A stretch of 64,000 bases of DNA from Prosopocoilus inquinatus (Eukaryota; Arthropoda; Insecta; Coleoptera; Lucanidae): positions 5,270,001-5,334,000 of the forward strand of contig CM069869.1 in assembly GCA_036172665.1 (NCBI GenBank), read 5' to 3'. The position numbers and the translations under genes were made by a program. The notes under the pieces were generated by a model. The model did not search any database, was not told the origin of the DNA, and saw nothing but the letters and a program-made list of their open reading frames with translations. Positions 21,640 to 33,139 of this stretch are shown piece after piece. Within the stretch, counting starts at the first letter, position 1; every line of letters starts with the position of its first letter.

Positions 21640-24401
21640 GATACAAATTTTTAGGAAGCGCAATTTCTTTGCCGGCCAATATAGTACAGACTTGTTATGT
21701 TATAACTACAGCATCGAGGAAAATAGCCCGTCCAGTCTCCCAGATTTCGATTACGCATCGTAACACCCCCGGTGTAGTGCAGATCTGAATTGTTCGATTG
21801 CCCGGTTTAACAGAGACGCGCGTTGTTGAATATTCTCAGGTATTATGGAAGAAAATACTAAAATTTCTCAGCTATTAATCGTTATTAAAATTAATTATTA
21901 AATAATGTTTCAAATTTTCGTTCGTTCGTTCGTTTCGATTTGCCGTGACAATGTCTTGTCTTTTAAAGCGAGAAAATGATCTCTCAACATAACAGGTTGT
22001 GAGAGACGCTTTCTCTAGGTAAATTTTGAACTATTCAATATTTACGGAGAGACTGAGCAATCAAATAAATGTGAATCATCAAAATCAAAATTAATGAGAC
22101 GCAGAATTCGATCGTAGAATCCCCGTGCGTATTGAAAATGCAGCGAGAAATCGAGCCCCGCCGCGCGCGGAATACAACGCCTCTGAGTTTGGATCCTCAG
22201 ATTCGAGGCCTTGGTTATAACCAAAGCGCGGACGAAAAGTTACCTTCGGTTGTCGCTCGCGTATAGCGAGATTTTAGTGGCGGGTGGCAAGATGTTTGAT
22301 ACATTCGATGATAATGATACGTAAATTTAATTATTTGTTTTACGGGTTTTCAGAGATTGAATTATGGCATATTTTACGTGAGCCCAGGTAAATTTTCGTC
22401 CGCGCAATGCTTATAACACACAGTTCAAGAAAAGGAAACAATTGCTTTCATCTAAAGCACTCGCAGGATCTCTATGCAACAAAACTTCTTAATTAATTAA
22501 GCAACTGGCAGCACGAGGCGAAGGCAAACAAAAAAGAGCAAGTCTAACTGGTTTACAGTAATAAATTTCGAAGACGAGCTTCCTTCCGTGCAACAAACAA
22601 CAAATGGAAACCGTAAAGTATACGCAGTCCGTTTACAAGATAAGTTTAAATCTCCCAACTAGTTTTCAGCAGGACGTGAAAAGCTGCAACAAATGGGGCT
22701 GTGATCCTTCTACACGGAATTTAGAATTAATTGCATGTCAAAACAAGAAACCAAATATTAATTTCAAATGGTGCAAGTTCTGTTCACGAACGCGTTACAA
22801 TCATCGCAATGTAAATACATAGTTATTAATTGTTTGGAAAATTACTTCACACATATTAATTATTATTTTATATTTGCAGTAATTAACAATAATTCAAAAT
22901 TTAATATACAGGCTACAGGAGGGATGATGGCGCAGTTTTCAAAATGTTAGGGTGAGCAATTAAATAATGATTCCGTATCAAAAGTATCTAACAAAAAAAA
23001 AAATACTTTCAAATAGTTTATAACATTTTAATGCTAATACAAAAAGAAAATGCCTTTATTCGTTCCTTATTCGGCGCTCATGAAATCACAAAAAAAAAAC
23101 TTACGGAACTTGCTTTTCTGATCGTAGACTTTAAACATCGCGGGAATGACCATTATGCAAGACACACTCACCGAATATCATCTGTGTGGAGGATCACATT
23201 CAAACACACATTCACTATTAGACATTTAAAAAAGTTTATAACAATTGTTCGACGTGGTGTACATCATTAGTGAGACACAAACGAGCTCGGCGAAAAAGTG
23301 ATGCTTGTGTTCGTGTGTGTATGTCGGGATTAGCGCAAATACTGTCGACGGTATTATAAACGCACTCCTCTGAAATGATGTTATCTCGCCGTTCGTGAAT
23401 AGCGGCATTTTAATAAGTAATAATACTATGCAGATAGTAACCGTATTTAGCTTTAACTCGTTCAATCACTTTTCACACACTAATCGGTTGATCCCGAAGA
23501 ATACACAGCAATAAATTGTGTATCATAATCATAAGAAATGAAGCAAATTATTTCGCTCAGCTGTAATACGTCTTATTGCGACGTTTAAAAAACGCTTTTC
23601 TTGACCTCTCGACTTCGGCAAAGGTCACTGCTCGATTGCACTTCTGTTTTTTGTTCCAACAAAGTTTCCTTTTCTTGACTTACCTCAAAGACATAGGCGT
23701 ACGACTATTTCTTGCCCGATTTTCAACTGCGACTTTCTCGATATGTGTAAAACTTTTGTTAAGGACACGTAAGTTCAATCGTTTCCATTTATGGTGATGT
23801 ATTACAAGTTTAAATTTCTACATTTATTTCACAAACACCCGGTATATCCAATACTTCAACGAGACATAATATTGTAGATGGCTGAATGTCACTCCGACAA
23901 AACTGATGGTAATCAACTACAAACTACAAACAGCAAGATCCCGCTTCTGTTTAGACGTCGCATAAATAAAAGAAGGCAAACAAAAACGGACCTTCGGTTT
24001 GTTTGCCGTGTTTTCAGCGTCCGTATTTGCTTTAACGGACATCATTTCTTCTGAGAATATAAGCGCGCGAGATGCTCGGAGAACTTCAATTATTTTGCAG
24101 CTTTTATATAGCCCTGTACAACCGCGGAACATAATAGGTTAGGAGTGTCATGTTTCTTTCTATTTTATTTACTGCAAAGTAGTCTTGAGGTACTTGTTGA
24201 AATTTATTTCGTCTCTGTCGTCGGTCGAGAAAAATACACCGCTCAAAAAGCAGTCGACGAACGAGAAAAATTACATGTACAGCCAGAATTAAAAATAATG
24301 TCTACACAATAAAACGTCAAATAATCCCTTATGAGCTGGTGAACAAGTAGACGCGCAAGCAGCCCGTTGGATTTTATTTCAAGTCTGCTAGTTATTGGAT
24401 T
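21640..24401. other. mostly featureless; slightly G+C-richer at 22.1-22.3 kb
   Basis: No gene could be supported. A perfect 14-base palindrome TTGGTTATAACCAA lies near 22210 in a G+C-richer patch. A segment at about 23725-23850 matches the right end of the element at 46703-47628. Short frames here lack recognisable domains. Confidence 0.5.
23725..23850 (+). repeat. partial copy of the 46.7-47.6 kb element
   Basis: The stretch with GTTCAATCGTTTCCATTTAT and ATGGTGATGTA resembles 47548-47640 in the same orientation, including the terminal ACACCC..TATA. The left end of this copy was not found. Confidence 0.55.
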
Positions 24402-25439
24402 ATTCGCCTTTGACATCAATACACTTTTGCATACGCTCGAACCAATTTCTAAAGCACGTTTTCCACTCTAAAGATGGTACCTCAGAAACCAGTGTCCGGA
24501 ATGTTTCAACCGCTGCTTCAGCCGACGAAAATCGCTCACCACGCATTTTATTTTTGATATTTGGGAACAAAAAGAAATCATTAGGTGATAAATCAGGTGA
24601 ATATGGACAATGAGTCATTAATTCAACATTTTTGTTGGACAAAAAATCAACTGTTTGACGGGCTGAGTGAGAGCTGGCGTTGTGATGATGGAGAATAATT
24701 CGTCGATTTCGATTGATTCTTCTTAATTTATCGCTGACTTCCGGCAAACAAATTGTAGTATACCAATCAGCACTCACGTTTTTTGGATCTTCTAAAGCCA
24801 CGGTTGCTACATGTCCAGTTAAACCAAAGAAACAGGCAATCATTTGCTTCGCAGCACTGCGTGAACGGACAAAACTTGTATTGGTTCTGGTTCATTTTGA
24901 AATACCCAAACGGTAGATTGTTCTTTACTTTCTGGCTCGTACGAATAGATCCACGCTTCGTCACCAGTAACGATGTTATAAACTAAATTTGAACGACCTC
25001 CATTGAATTTCTTGAGCATTTCTTCGCACCATTTGACACGACCCTACTTTTACGCTTCTGTTAAATTGTGTGGGATCCAACGACTGCAAAGCTTTCGTAC
25101 GTTCAAATGATCATGCAAAATCTGGTGTATTGCTTTCATGTCAATGCGTAGGGATGCTTGAATCTCACGGTATGTCACATGTCGATCTCGCTCAAGCATT
25201 TCACCCACAGCATCTACATTAGTGGCAACAACAGATGTTGATGGACGACCTTAACGAAATTCGTCACTGAGAGAGGTACGTCCACGCTGGAATTCGGTAA
25301 ACAAATTACAAACACTGTTCTTTAATGGTGCTTCATCTCCAAAAGCCAAATGAAGCCGATCGAGGCATTGTTTCGGCGTTAGACCACATTTGAAATCGTA
25401 AAAAATCATGGCACGAAAATTTTCACGCGAGATTTCCAT
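24402..25439 (-). pseudogene. mariner transposase, copy A (broken)
   Basis: A DD34D transposase of the IS630-Tc1-mariner superfamily, which would cut and paste the element at TA. From the start at 25439 the N-terminal helix-turn-helix region (MEISRENFRAMIFYDFKCGL) is readable. A TAA interrupts near 25252, further stops occur near 25045-25055, and a frameshift lies near 24870. The C-terminal half is open at 24400-24843 with YSPDLSPNDFFLFP. The second catalytic aspartate of the family motif HHDNASSH is replaced by histidine (HHHNASSH), so even a repaired frame would lack the triad. The frame ends prematurely where the element is truncated. Confidence 0.9.
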
Positions 25440-25611
25440 GTTTACATAAAATAACTTTTTTCAAATGCTGTACAAACAAAACTAGTTCACTTGGATAGGA
25501 ACTGTCAGTAGAATTATAGGCGAAAAACGTCAAATTTTTCAAATATGACAGTTGATAAACGCTAACAATTCTAGACCTACTAGATTCCAGAAACTTTTCC
25601 AGCAGCCCACG
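24402..25611 (-). mobile_element. mariner copy A, one end missing
   Basis: A member of the window's mariner family. The transposase 5' side and its terminal repeat are present, ending CCAGCAGCCCACG followed by TA at 25612-25613. The other end is cut off at 24402, so about 90 bases including that terminal repeat are lost. It lacks the 4-bp duplication shared by copies B and C. It is the most decayed of the three. Confidence 0.9.
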
Positions 25612-25613
25612 TA

Positions 25614-26045
25614 CTTTTAATTCCTGCACGTTCAAACGATGCAACAGAGACATTTACAATTATTCTTGCCATACCCACCTCATGAAACTCGACGAACGCG
25701 TTCTACTTTCACGAGAAAGAAGAAAGGAAAAAAAATAACTAAATTACATGAAATTCACGTTTCCCCCGAAAATTTTGGGCTGCTATACTCTGTGCAAGCA
25801 GAGGAGAAAGCATTGCGATAAAGTTCAGTGATGAAAACATAATGACATGGGGAGGGGCTCATGTTAACATCAGGTGTCTGAAAGCTGTTCGCGTACGCTA
25901 TAGGACCATATGTGGTAGCAGCATAATCAACATGTCACGAGAAGTCTTAGAAGCGTCGGCTTTGAAACCATTTAATGGGGCAACTCTGGAATATTATTTT
26001 CAGATAGGGTGCGGTGCGCCTTGTCTCCTCACACAAGTCACGTAA
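25614..26045 (+). pseudogene. possible Tc1-like transposase relic
   Basis: Two frames, 25639-25821 and 25842-26045, read in tandem across stops. They resemble the middle of a Tc1-type DDE transposase. MTWGGAH recalls the VMVWGGI motif, and a later EYYFQIGCGAPC stretch recalls the FQQDGAPAH motif around the second catalytic aspartate, here not preserved. Spacing between the two motifs is about right. The similarity is short and judged by eye. Mariner copy A ends immediately upstream and may have cut this older relic. Confidence 0.3.
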
Positions 26046-26364
26046 AAATGAACACGAACATAACATGTTGAAACCGCCCCAATCACACGCAATTTGTATT
26101 AAAACAGAAGGTTATTAAACCTGAAGCGTATTATTTCATAACAAAAAAACAAATTCAGAAGTGAAGAACTTTAAATGATTCTGTTAAACAACATTATTCA
26201 AATACTGACACACAAAGTGTATTACAATCAGCAACAAATGTTAATACCATGCGACCCTACGTTCTACTTTGCTCTTAACTCCCTGATTATAAAAATATTG
26301 AGTGTTATGTTGTAGTTGCATATTTTAGAAATTTAGAATTATTTATTATTTGTTGTTTCTACAG

Positions 26365-26502
26365 GTGAATGTGAGGATTAATGCATTCGAAGATAAGAAG
26401 TTAATGTGCGGATATAGCTTCTCAAGTATCCAAAACCATTGTGAGAGAGCTACAGCTTCTAGATTTGCCGCTGGAGTGGGCAGGGTCGGGAAAACGACCC
26501 CG
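26365..26502 (+). other. candidate host exon (46 codons)
   Basis: A pyrimidine-rich acceptor TTTGTTGTTTCTACAG precedes 26365, and a consensus donor GTAAGTG follows 26502. The interval is exactly 46 codons, open in one frame (begins VNVRINAFEDKK, ends VGKTTP) and in phase at both ends. No domain was recognised. A second strong donor GTGAGTG lies at 26683, preceded by a 42-codon frame from the ATG at 26562. Such signal pairs arise by chance in tens of kilobases, so this is only a candidate. Confidence 0.2.
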
Positions 26503-26808
26503 GTAAGTGAAATGTTCCATATTTCTGAATAATTACTCGTAAAGGGCCACTTCTAAATTGCATGGTACTTGTCGAATCGGAATGCGATGCCCGGATGCTA
26601 AAACGTTTACCTTCAGCGCCTGGAGCGGTCAGAGAAGCGAGAAACAAAGAAAGAACGCAGAGAATGAGAGACCTAACTAACGGTGAGTGAGAGCTTATTG
26701 TAACTCCGTCCTGTGATAGTACTGTTTGTCAATATATGTAAACAAAAAAAATGTAGCCAACAGTAAAAAACAGATTTCTGATTTAGATGGCGAACTTTAA
26801 TTGAAGTA

Positions 26809-27036
26809 ATGGTTCAAAACATAATCCTGAGTTGCGTTACCTGTCTGCTGATTTTTAACTTATTTTTGGATAAGGAACTAACAAATGAAAATCATCTCGG
26901 GTCACATCAGTCTCAAGTTTCAAGTGTTGTTGAGCCAACGAACGGAAATCATCTCGGGTCATATGTGCCCTATCTTCCGAGTGCTGTTGTCTTAGGAATG
27001 CAAACAATTAAACATCAATTATTATTACTTGACTAG
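26809..27036 (+). other. short frame with hydrophobic start and duplicated motif
   Basis: A 75-codon frame starts with a hydrophobic segment (IILSCVTCLLIFNLFL) that could act as a signal or anchor. An imperfect duplicated segment follows with NENHLGSH and NGNHLGSY, reflecting a 60-base direct repeat in the DNA at about 26880-27000. No family is recognised; the duplication rather than selection may explain the open frame. Confidence 0.2.
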
Positions 27037-27049
27037 TGTATACTAGCCC

Positions 27050-27430
27050 AGCTGCAGGACGCTTAAGTGTAAAAGGTTTAATGAATCATATTTCTTGTTT
27101 CCGAGATTATACAATTAAATGCGTTCAATGATTGCTCAACACCGTTATACTTATAAATAATTTGCATAAATGGAGAACTTATTCCTGTACCTGGTCTGAT
27201 ACTGGCTGCACAATATACATTTCTTATTCTGGAATTAGGTCTGCCAACTCTAAGACTAATTCTAGAAAGTAGGATAGGGCAATCGTGTATGTTATGTATC
27301 ACTTTAAATGGGAAAGTTATTGAAAGTTCAACACGTCTTGAGGACAACGTTAGATTAAACCTTTGCAGAAGAAAGTCTTGACGATAACCTCTAGACACGC
27401 AGATACTTTTAGGAAATTAAGTTGCACCCG
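27050..27430 (-). pseudogene. second LINE pol C-terminal fragment
   Basis: The 106-codon minus-strand frame at 27078-27398 has the pattern found at the C-terminal end of CR1/Jockey-type pol proteins. LSSRRVELS is followed by a hydrophobic segment, then IHDCPILLSRI, RVGRPNSRIRN and a region ending ISSPFMQIIYKYN. This corresponds to the family's usual tLxxRR, DCPxLL, VPxRxxR and SPixR blocks in order. The polymerase core and endonuclease are absent. It differs in sequence from the LINE at 9.7 kb and represents another family. No poly(A) or microsatellite tail was identified with confidence. Confidence 0.6.
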
Positions 27431-27827
27431 CCGTACAAGTGAAGAAATTTATATATTGTATGTGAGAGGTCAAATGAACGATGCATACTTAAGACGAAAT
27501 CGGATGTACGTCGTGTAAAGAAGTTTCAAGATATTAAACTCAGAGAGATTCTCTTCCATTTCTAATAATCAAGCCTATGTAATTAAAGCAGTTTGAACAA
27601 TATAATGAATATTATAATGATTAGATTTTTTTAACACTTACGAAAACAATTAACAGACTTAATGCATAAATCAGTGCATATTCACATTCCAATTACGAGA
27701 GCAAGAACTCAGCGAAAAACGACACATGGGTTATAAAACTGGAACGCGAGCGTCGGCAAGTGTTTCGCGAACTCAGGGGGTTACTTGGCGACCCAGCTGA
27801 GCAAGCAAATTTTTGTAAACAAACCCG

Positions 27828-28010
27828 TATAAATAATAGGCTGAGCCGAATTTGGAACTTCAATCGTTAACTGTTAGTTCAATTCACATTAAGTGGCGTC
27901 GCCACCCCCACACGGCCCCTTGCGCTGTGTGCGTCGAGGGCGAACGGGCACCCCGGACTGGCAGAAAAACGTCGAACCCCAGAGATTAATTTAAATCAAA
28001 TTTAAATAAA
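27828..28010 (+). promoter_or_regulatory. possible LTR-like promoter and poly(A) module
   Basis: A TATAAATA box near 27828 is followed by an unusually G+C-rich segment (27895-27965), and then an AATAAA near 28004 in an A+T-rich setting. This TATA-to-poly(A) spacing resembles an LTR, but no TG/CA termini or target duplication were found. An old LTR fragment or a promoter with a short transcript are both possible. Confidence 0.2.
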
Positions 28011-30838
28011 GAACTTTATTTTTATAATTCGATTGTTTAAAAGTTCTACCTACGCCTCTACGACCCGGAAGTCCGGAAGCAAAATGCAAAGCATGAAATT
28101 CAAAAACTAGAATTTTTGTTTGGTGTGCGCCACAAGAAAATCCAAATCCAACAAAAACAAATGTGAACACCTGGCGATGACGTCAAGTTACAAGAAATGT
28201 GAACACCTGACGGTGATGAACACAGAGGGCAAACAGATGAAGAATTGATGAATAAATCTTTGAAAAACACTTAATTTAAAGCAACAGCGTAACCGAAAGG
28301 CAAAAACAAGGGAGAAATAAATATTAAATTTTCAATAAATTAATGTAAATGCTTGAATGCACATTTTTGTGCAATGCTTGAAATTGGAAATGGAGAAATT
28401 GATGCTTTTGCCAGTACAACGTTTAACAAAATGGTGGATTGTTCTTGGCAAACCACGTGGTGTTATCATCAGATGTTTTTAACGCGATTTTACGTCAGTG
28501 GAACGTGACCAAAACTTGCCAAATTATTGCAAAACATTGTTGTTGTTTAAAGATCTAAAAGAAGTCCAAATAAATATTTTTCAATTATAAATGCCTCACA
28601 CCCCTAAAGAAAACAGGACAGCTTCTACTTCCATACCCCAAACAAACTTTTTCCATGCTGTAGTTGTAAGCCACAAATATACTGCCAATTCCTTTTTTAC
28701 TAATCAACTAATATAGACTTATATTTTGTTGTTTTGGGGGCTTATAAATTCCCAGTTACTTTCGACAACCGCGTATGGTACGTGTGTGATATAATCAAGT
28801 GGTAACATTGCGTCCCGGAACTGACGCCGTTTGATATATCAAGGCTTTCATTCGTCTTAGGTGGTCACGCTATTTACATTCTGTGTTCTGATCGGCCGCC
28901 ATTTTATTTTGGCTGGTCGGTAATCACTTCAGGCATCCTCAAGTTCTAACCTCGGTGACATTAACGTTGCGATACATCAATGTCAACACACGTGTGTGGT
29001 CTTCCAAGAATTTTTGCGTAATTGTGTTGCAAAAATTCTAAAAACACATTGTATTTGGAATTCTTTGAGCCTCAAGTGTCGGCTGAATTGTTTTGAGCAA
29101 ATTCTTTCGAGCGGATAAACCGTTTCTGCATGGAGAAACTGATGTAATTAGGTTGCGATGTTAGTGTGAGCCACAATTGTAATTAATTTCTTTATTTTAA
29201 CAGAGCATTCCACTTTTTCTTTTTCACGCTTTTCTCTGCGTCTACTTTTCCTACCGAAGGCTTGTACAATTTAGGTACGCTTTTGGAGATCCATTTTCTC
29301 GTGGTCTACGACCACGTACCCTCCCGAAGGCCATCAATGTGCTACGGTTGGTACGAGCACCATGAATGAAGTTCGATATTTCCACGAGCGGCGACGCTGC
29401 GTCGCTGACTTTTGTTAGCGACTGACGAAGTACAACTGATCAGCCGGGACCCCGAAATCGTTACGCTCAGACTTGTTTCTTAACTTACGTACGTTATAAT
29501 TTGAAGTAAATTAAAAAAAAAAAAAAAAAACGTTAATTAGGTTAATTTAAGTATAGTGGATTATCGCTTCACAATTTGTAAAGGCCTATACTGGATTTGA
29601 CTGAACATCGCACTTTGTTTAAGTTGAATACAATAATATTTTCTTCCGAATGTGATAGATTATGTTTTAGGCCCTTCAGGCTAGTGTACATTCTGGTATA
29701 TGTAACTTAACCGTGTGCCACCTAAAATATATGCATTTTAAGTACGTTTTGGTGTTTTGATGCATCGATAAACTTTTTTGAATGTTCGAGTGTTTGAGTT
29801 TCTTCTGAAGTTTTCGAATATTAGCGCACGCTATGAACCCTTGGGAGTCGATTTTACAAAACGCAGAGGTTGACTGGGGTTCTCGCTTAATATTTGTAAA
29901 CCCACTCTTCTCCATCAGAGTACCAGCTCGGGACAGCTGATTGATTGACTCGCAGCGCAACTTGCCACCATATTTCGGCAAGTAATCAGGAGGTAACGTA
30001 ATTGTATTAAGGTGGTGGTACTATACCTTCAAGCTTACTTTTATGGTATGCTTTTGATCTATTAGAAATGATTCTCAACGGTCATGCTACCTATCATCAT
30101 CACAAATTGCAGTTTGTTATTGATGAGTGAACAGATTAGCGGTAATAGGTTGTAATAAATAATCTCCAGTCAATTTGGTCAAAATTATAATTCATGGCAA
30201 GGCATTAATATCGCCAATTTATTTCCGAAATCCCTTTCTCTCTCTCTCAGAACTCCGGCATTATCTCCCGTTCTCGTATTGAGCAGCACAACTCGAGAAG
30301 CCGTCGAGGAGTCATTCACCGAATCCCATGCATACAGAATTACGCAAACGTGAACAGTGATTTGAATGTGTAATCCGTCCCGTCTAAGGCGGGATAATTT
30401 CAGAGTGTTTCGGTAGTTTTCACCTTAATTACACAGTTTACTGGGGAGGCCTGCGCCGGCTTTGTGTTACAAGTTCGGCAGGGATTTATCCACTTCCCGA
30501 ACGGAATGGTTCGCGAACTTCTGGGTCGCAATGATAGGAAGCGAAATTATTTATGCCCCCCTTGTTGTTTCACTCAAGCAAAAGCAAGCAATACTGCCTT
30601 TGGAGTCGGAGGACTTATTTGCAAGCTCATTTTAATGCAATTTTTTACACTACAGAAAGCAAATGAGGGACGAGGCGAGACTTAACAATGACGAATTTGC
30701 AAATGCCCTTGACGATCAATCATACCTTTTGATGGTAATTCCCTGTGGCCTAATCAAAAGAAGCAACAGAAATAAATGAAACTCGACTTTGTGTTTAAGA
30801 AGAATTAGGTCAAAAATTTGAGTAGCTTTGCTAAGACT

Positions 30839-30862
30839 GGGAGAGAGAGAGAGAGAGAGAGA
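30839..30862 (+). repeat. GA dinucleotide microsatellite
   Basis: About twelve GA units. Confidence 0.95.
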
Positions 30863-32266
30863 ATTATTCAGACAATTTATTAAATTCGCCATTTCAAATT
30901 GTCAGCGAAAATATTGGGTGAGAAGGAACTTATTATATGAATTATTAAAGACCCGTACTCTACTACGTACTGCCAACCAAATAAAATTCTGTTGGAACTG
31001 GGAAGTAGTTTCAGTTGTCGAGAATAAAAACAAGGCTTAATATTAAATTCGGAACAATAACCGTTGGGGTGTATAATATTCGAAGAGAACAACATTGCAG
31101 TTGTATTAAGGAGCTTAACATTTTAAGACCACACTTGGCCACTACTGCATTCCAAATAGTAATCCCCTTAAGACTGAGCCAGCTGAGTAAACCGAGTTAT
31201 CTCGACTGCAAGAACGCAATCAGAGAAAATTTACATGGAGTCAAGGAAACCTCTGTAGGTTTTATATGTCGTTCAACAAAAAAAAAAAAACATAATACTT
31301 TTGAAAAGCCCATCAATTAAGGCTCATTAAATATTCAAATCAGATTCAACGTATGCAAAATATGACTTTCCGCGGTGTATGAATATGTTAATTCCAAGTT
31401 GGCGAGGGATCGGTAATGCAAGCAAGGAAGGCATTTCCCGAATTATGCATTCAGAAAGATCATCGTCGCGCTTTCCCAAATCGGGCGCGAGTTAATGAAG
31501 CGAACGGAGAGTCCCGAAGATTACTGCGGAAGTTGGAAAATTCTCCCTTGGATGCTTGGAAAAACAAAGAAAGAAATTTACCACCAGGATGAGATTTATT
31601 TGTTTTCGACTTGGCTGCAACGACAATGTTTAGCTTCCTATAATTGCTTGCTTGCTGTTTTGCTTGTCTATCTGATTGGATTCTGAACGTTCTTCGCTGT
31701 TTGAGAAATGCTTTATTTAAGTAAGTTAGTCGACGTAAATCGTTACCAACAGGCATTTATGATAAGAAAATCGTTCAAAATAAATTAGTATTAAAGATCA
31801 GAATAATTATAATTGTAAGGGGGGTAAGGTACTATTGATATGCGTAATACACAAAAAAGTCACTACTTTTTCTTCATAATTAAGTAATTTTTAATTCATA
31901 AGGCTTTATGTTCTGTTCCTCTTTAATATGCAAATATGTTAACACGAACTCATCCTTGTTACTTCGTACTATTATAAAATCAGAACCGTAATGAATTAAT
32001 AATTTATTTACATTTACAACACGTAAAACCGTAAGTTTATAACTGTAAAAAATTAAAACGAATAATATCCAAATGATCCATAAAAGTGAAACCTGCCGCA
32101 AAACTTTAATATCGGTTTTAAATACTTTATTAAATTCTTATACATGTTTAGTCAAATCAAATCATCATTTATTGAATCAAAAGATGATCAACTCAAGTAT
32201 ACACTCAAATAACAAAACAGTGTATAATATAATTTAGGAAACAAAACTAAAGAAAAATCTACATAC

Positions 32267-32598
32267 TGTTACAGCCGTCACGCGCAAACAGATCTATTTT
32301 TAGCATCAGTACGCCACCTTGCGTCACAGAACATGACTGGAGACTACTCGATCATTCTAGTATGTTGGAGCAACAGAGGGCTCTGCTATATAAGCCGTAC
32401 GATCCGTCAGGAGTGATAGTTATGAAGTTAGCGAGCGAAGGATTCGTACCTCGAATAAACAGAAAATACATTTTGTAAAAGTGTTGTTTGATAGACAAGC
32501 TCATTACAATAGTGTTGTTCATTGTCGTAAGCCGCAGCTTACAATTAAAGTGTTCTGAAATTTAACGACTATAATTTGTGAACCCCAAATTCGTAACA
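32267..32598 (+). mobile_element. solo LTR (332 bp) with 4-bp TSD
   Basis: The ends form the short inverted repeat TGTTAC...GTAACA, with TG and CA termini. The 4-bp sequence ATAC lies immediately outside both ends (32263-32266 and 32599-32602). Inside, a TATATAAG box at 32387 is followed by AATAAA at 32454, the promoter and poly(A) order expected for U3 and R. No internal domain or second LTR follows, so homologous recombination between two LTRs has left this single one. A 4-bp duplication suits a Ty3/gypsy-type integrase. It lies in the opposite orientation to the nearby gypsy pol relic, so it is not that element's LTR. Confidence 0.85.
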
Positions 32599-33010
32599 AT
32601 ACAGATTGAGTCACGCAATTATGCAGACGGTAGTGACAACTAAGCAGACGATGCGGTCTTCATGTGTTTGGAACGGTAATACATGCGGAGACTCCGAACG
32701 CTTATCTACCTAGATGCCGGATTCAATCTGTATATTATGTGAATTAAAAGCTTGATTCAAAAAATTCTGTAATGCCGTAATAAAGCTAATCAAGTAAACA
32801 TGATTTTAATTTCCTTTTAAGAATTGCCATGCTGCCTTCTTTTCAGTGATTTGGTACTTTATTATAGGTATAGAATTAGTCCAATAGAAATTGAAACCAG
32901 TTTATGAAATGGTACAGATAGATTTGTTCTTGATCTTATGAGATAGTTATGTATTTCGGTGCGAGTACAATAACTTTGTCAGTATTTCTTGATATGTAAA
33001 ACTTCTTGCA

Positions 33011-33126
33011 GTATGTATATTTTGAAAATAAGGTGTACAAAAAGTGTGACATATTTATTTCCTTTTTTATGTGCCAACTCATTTTTTGTTTCATGGTAAA
33101 CTACGTAAAATTGATAGTACCATTTA
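33011..33126 (+). repeat. flanking direct repeat, left copy
   Basis: About 115 bases with AAATAAGGTGT and ATATTTATTTCCTTTTTTAT, repeated at 34882-35003 in the same orientation. The two copies bracket the gypsy pol relic. Confidence 0.75.
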
Positions 33127-33139
33127 AATATTTTTCCCC

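Larger units (their letters stand above)
27431..32262. other. long stretch without a supported gene
   Basis: Nothing could be assigned to a gene. Features seen: two imperfect GTGAACACCTG direct repeats near 28160-28210, a CGTGGTC/GACCACG hairpin near 29300-29317, an A-run of 18 near 29514, a CT repeat near 30236, and a GA repeat near 30840-30862. Frames of 98-101 codons at 29676-29981, 31015-31320 and 31460-31756 have no recognisable domain, and two are overlapped by frames on the other strand. Confidence 0.5.
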
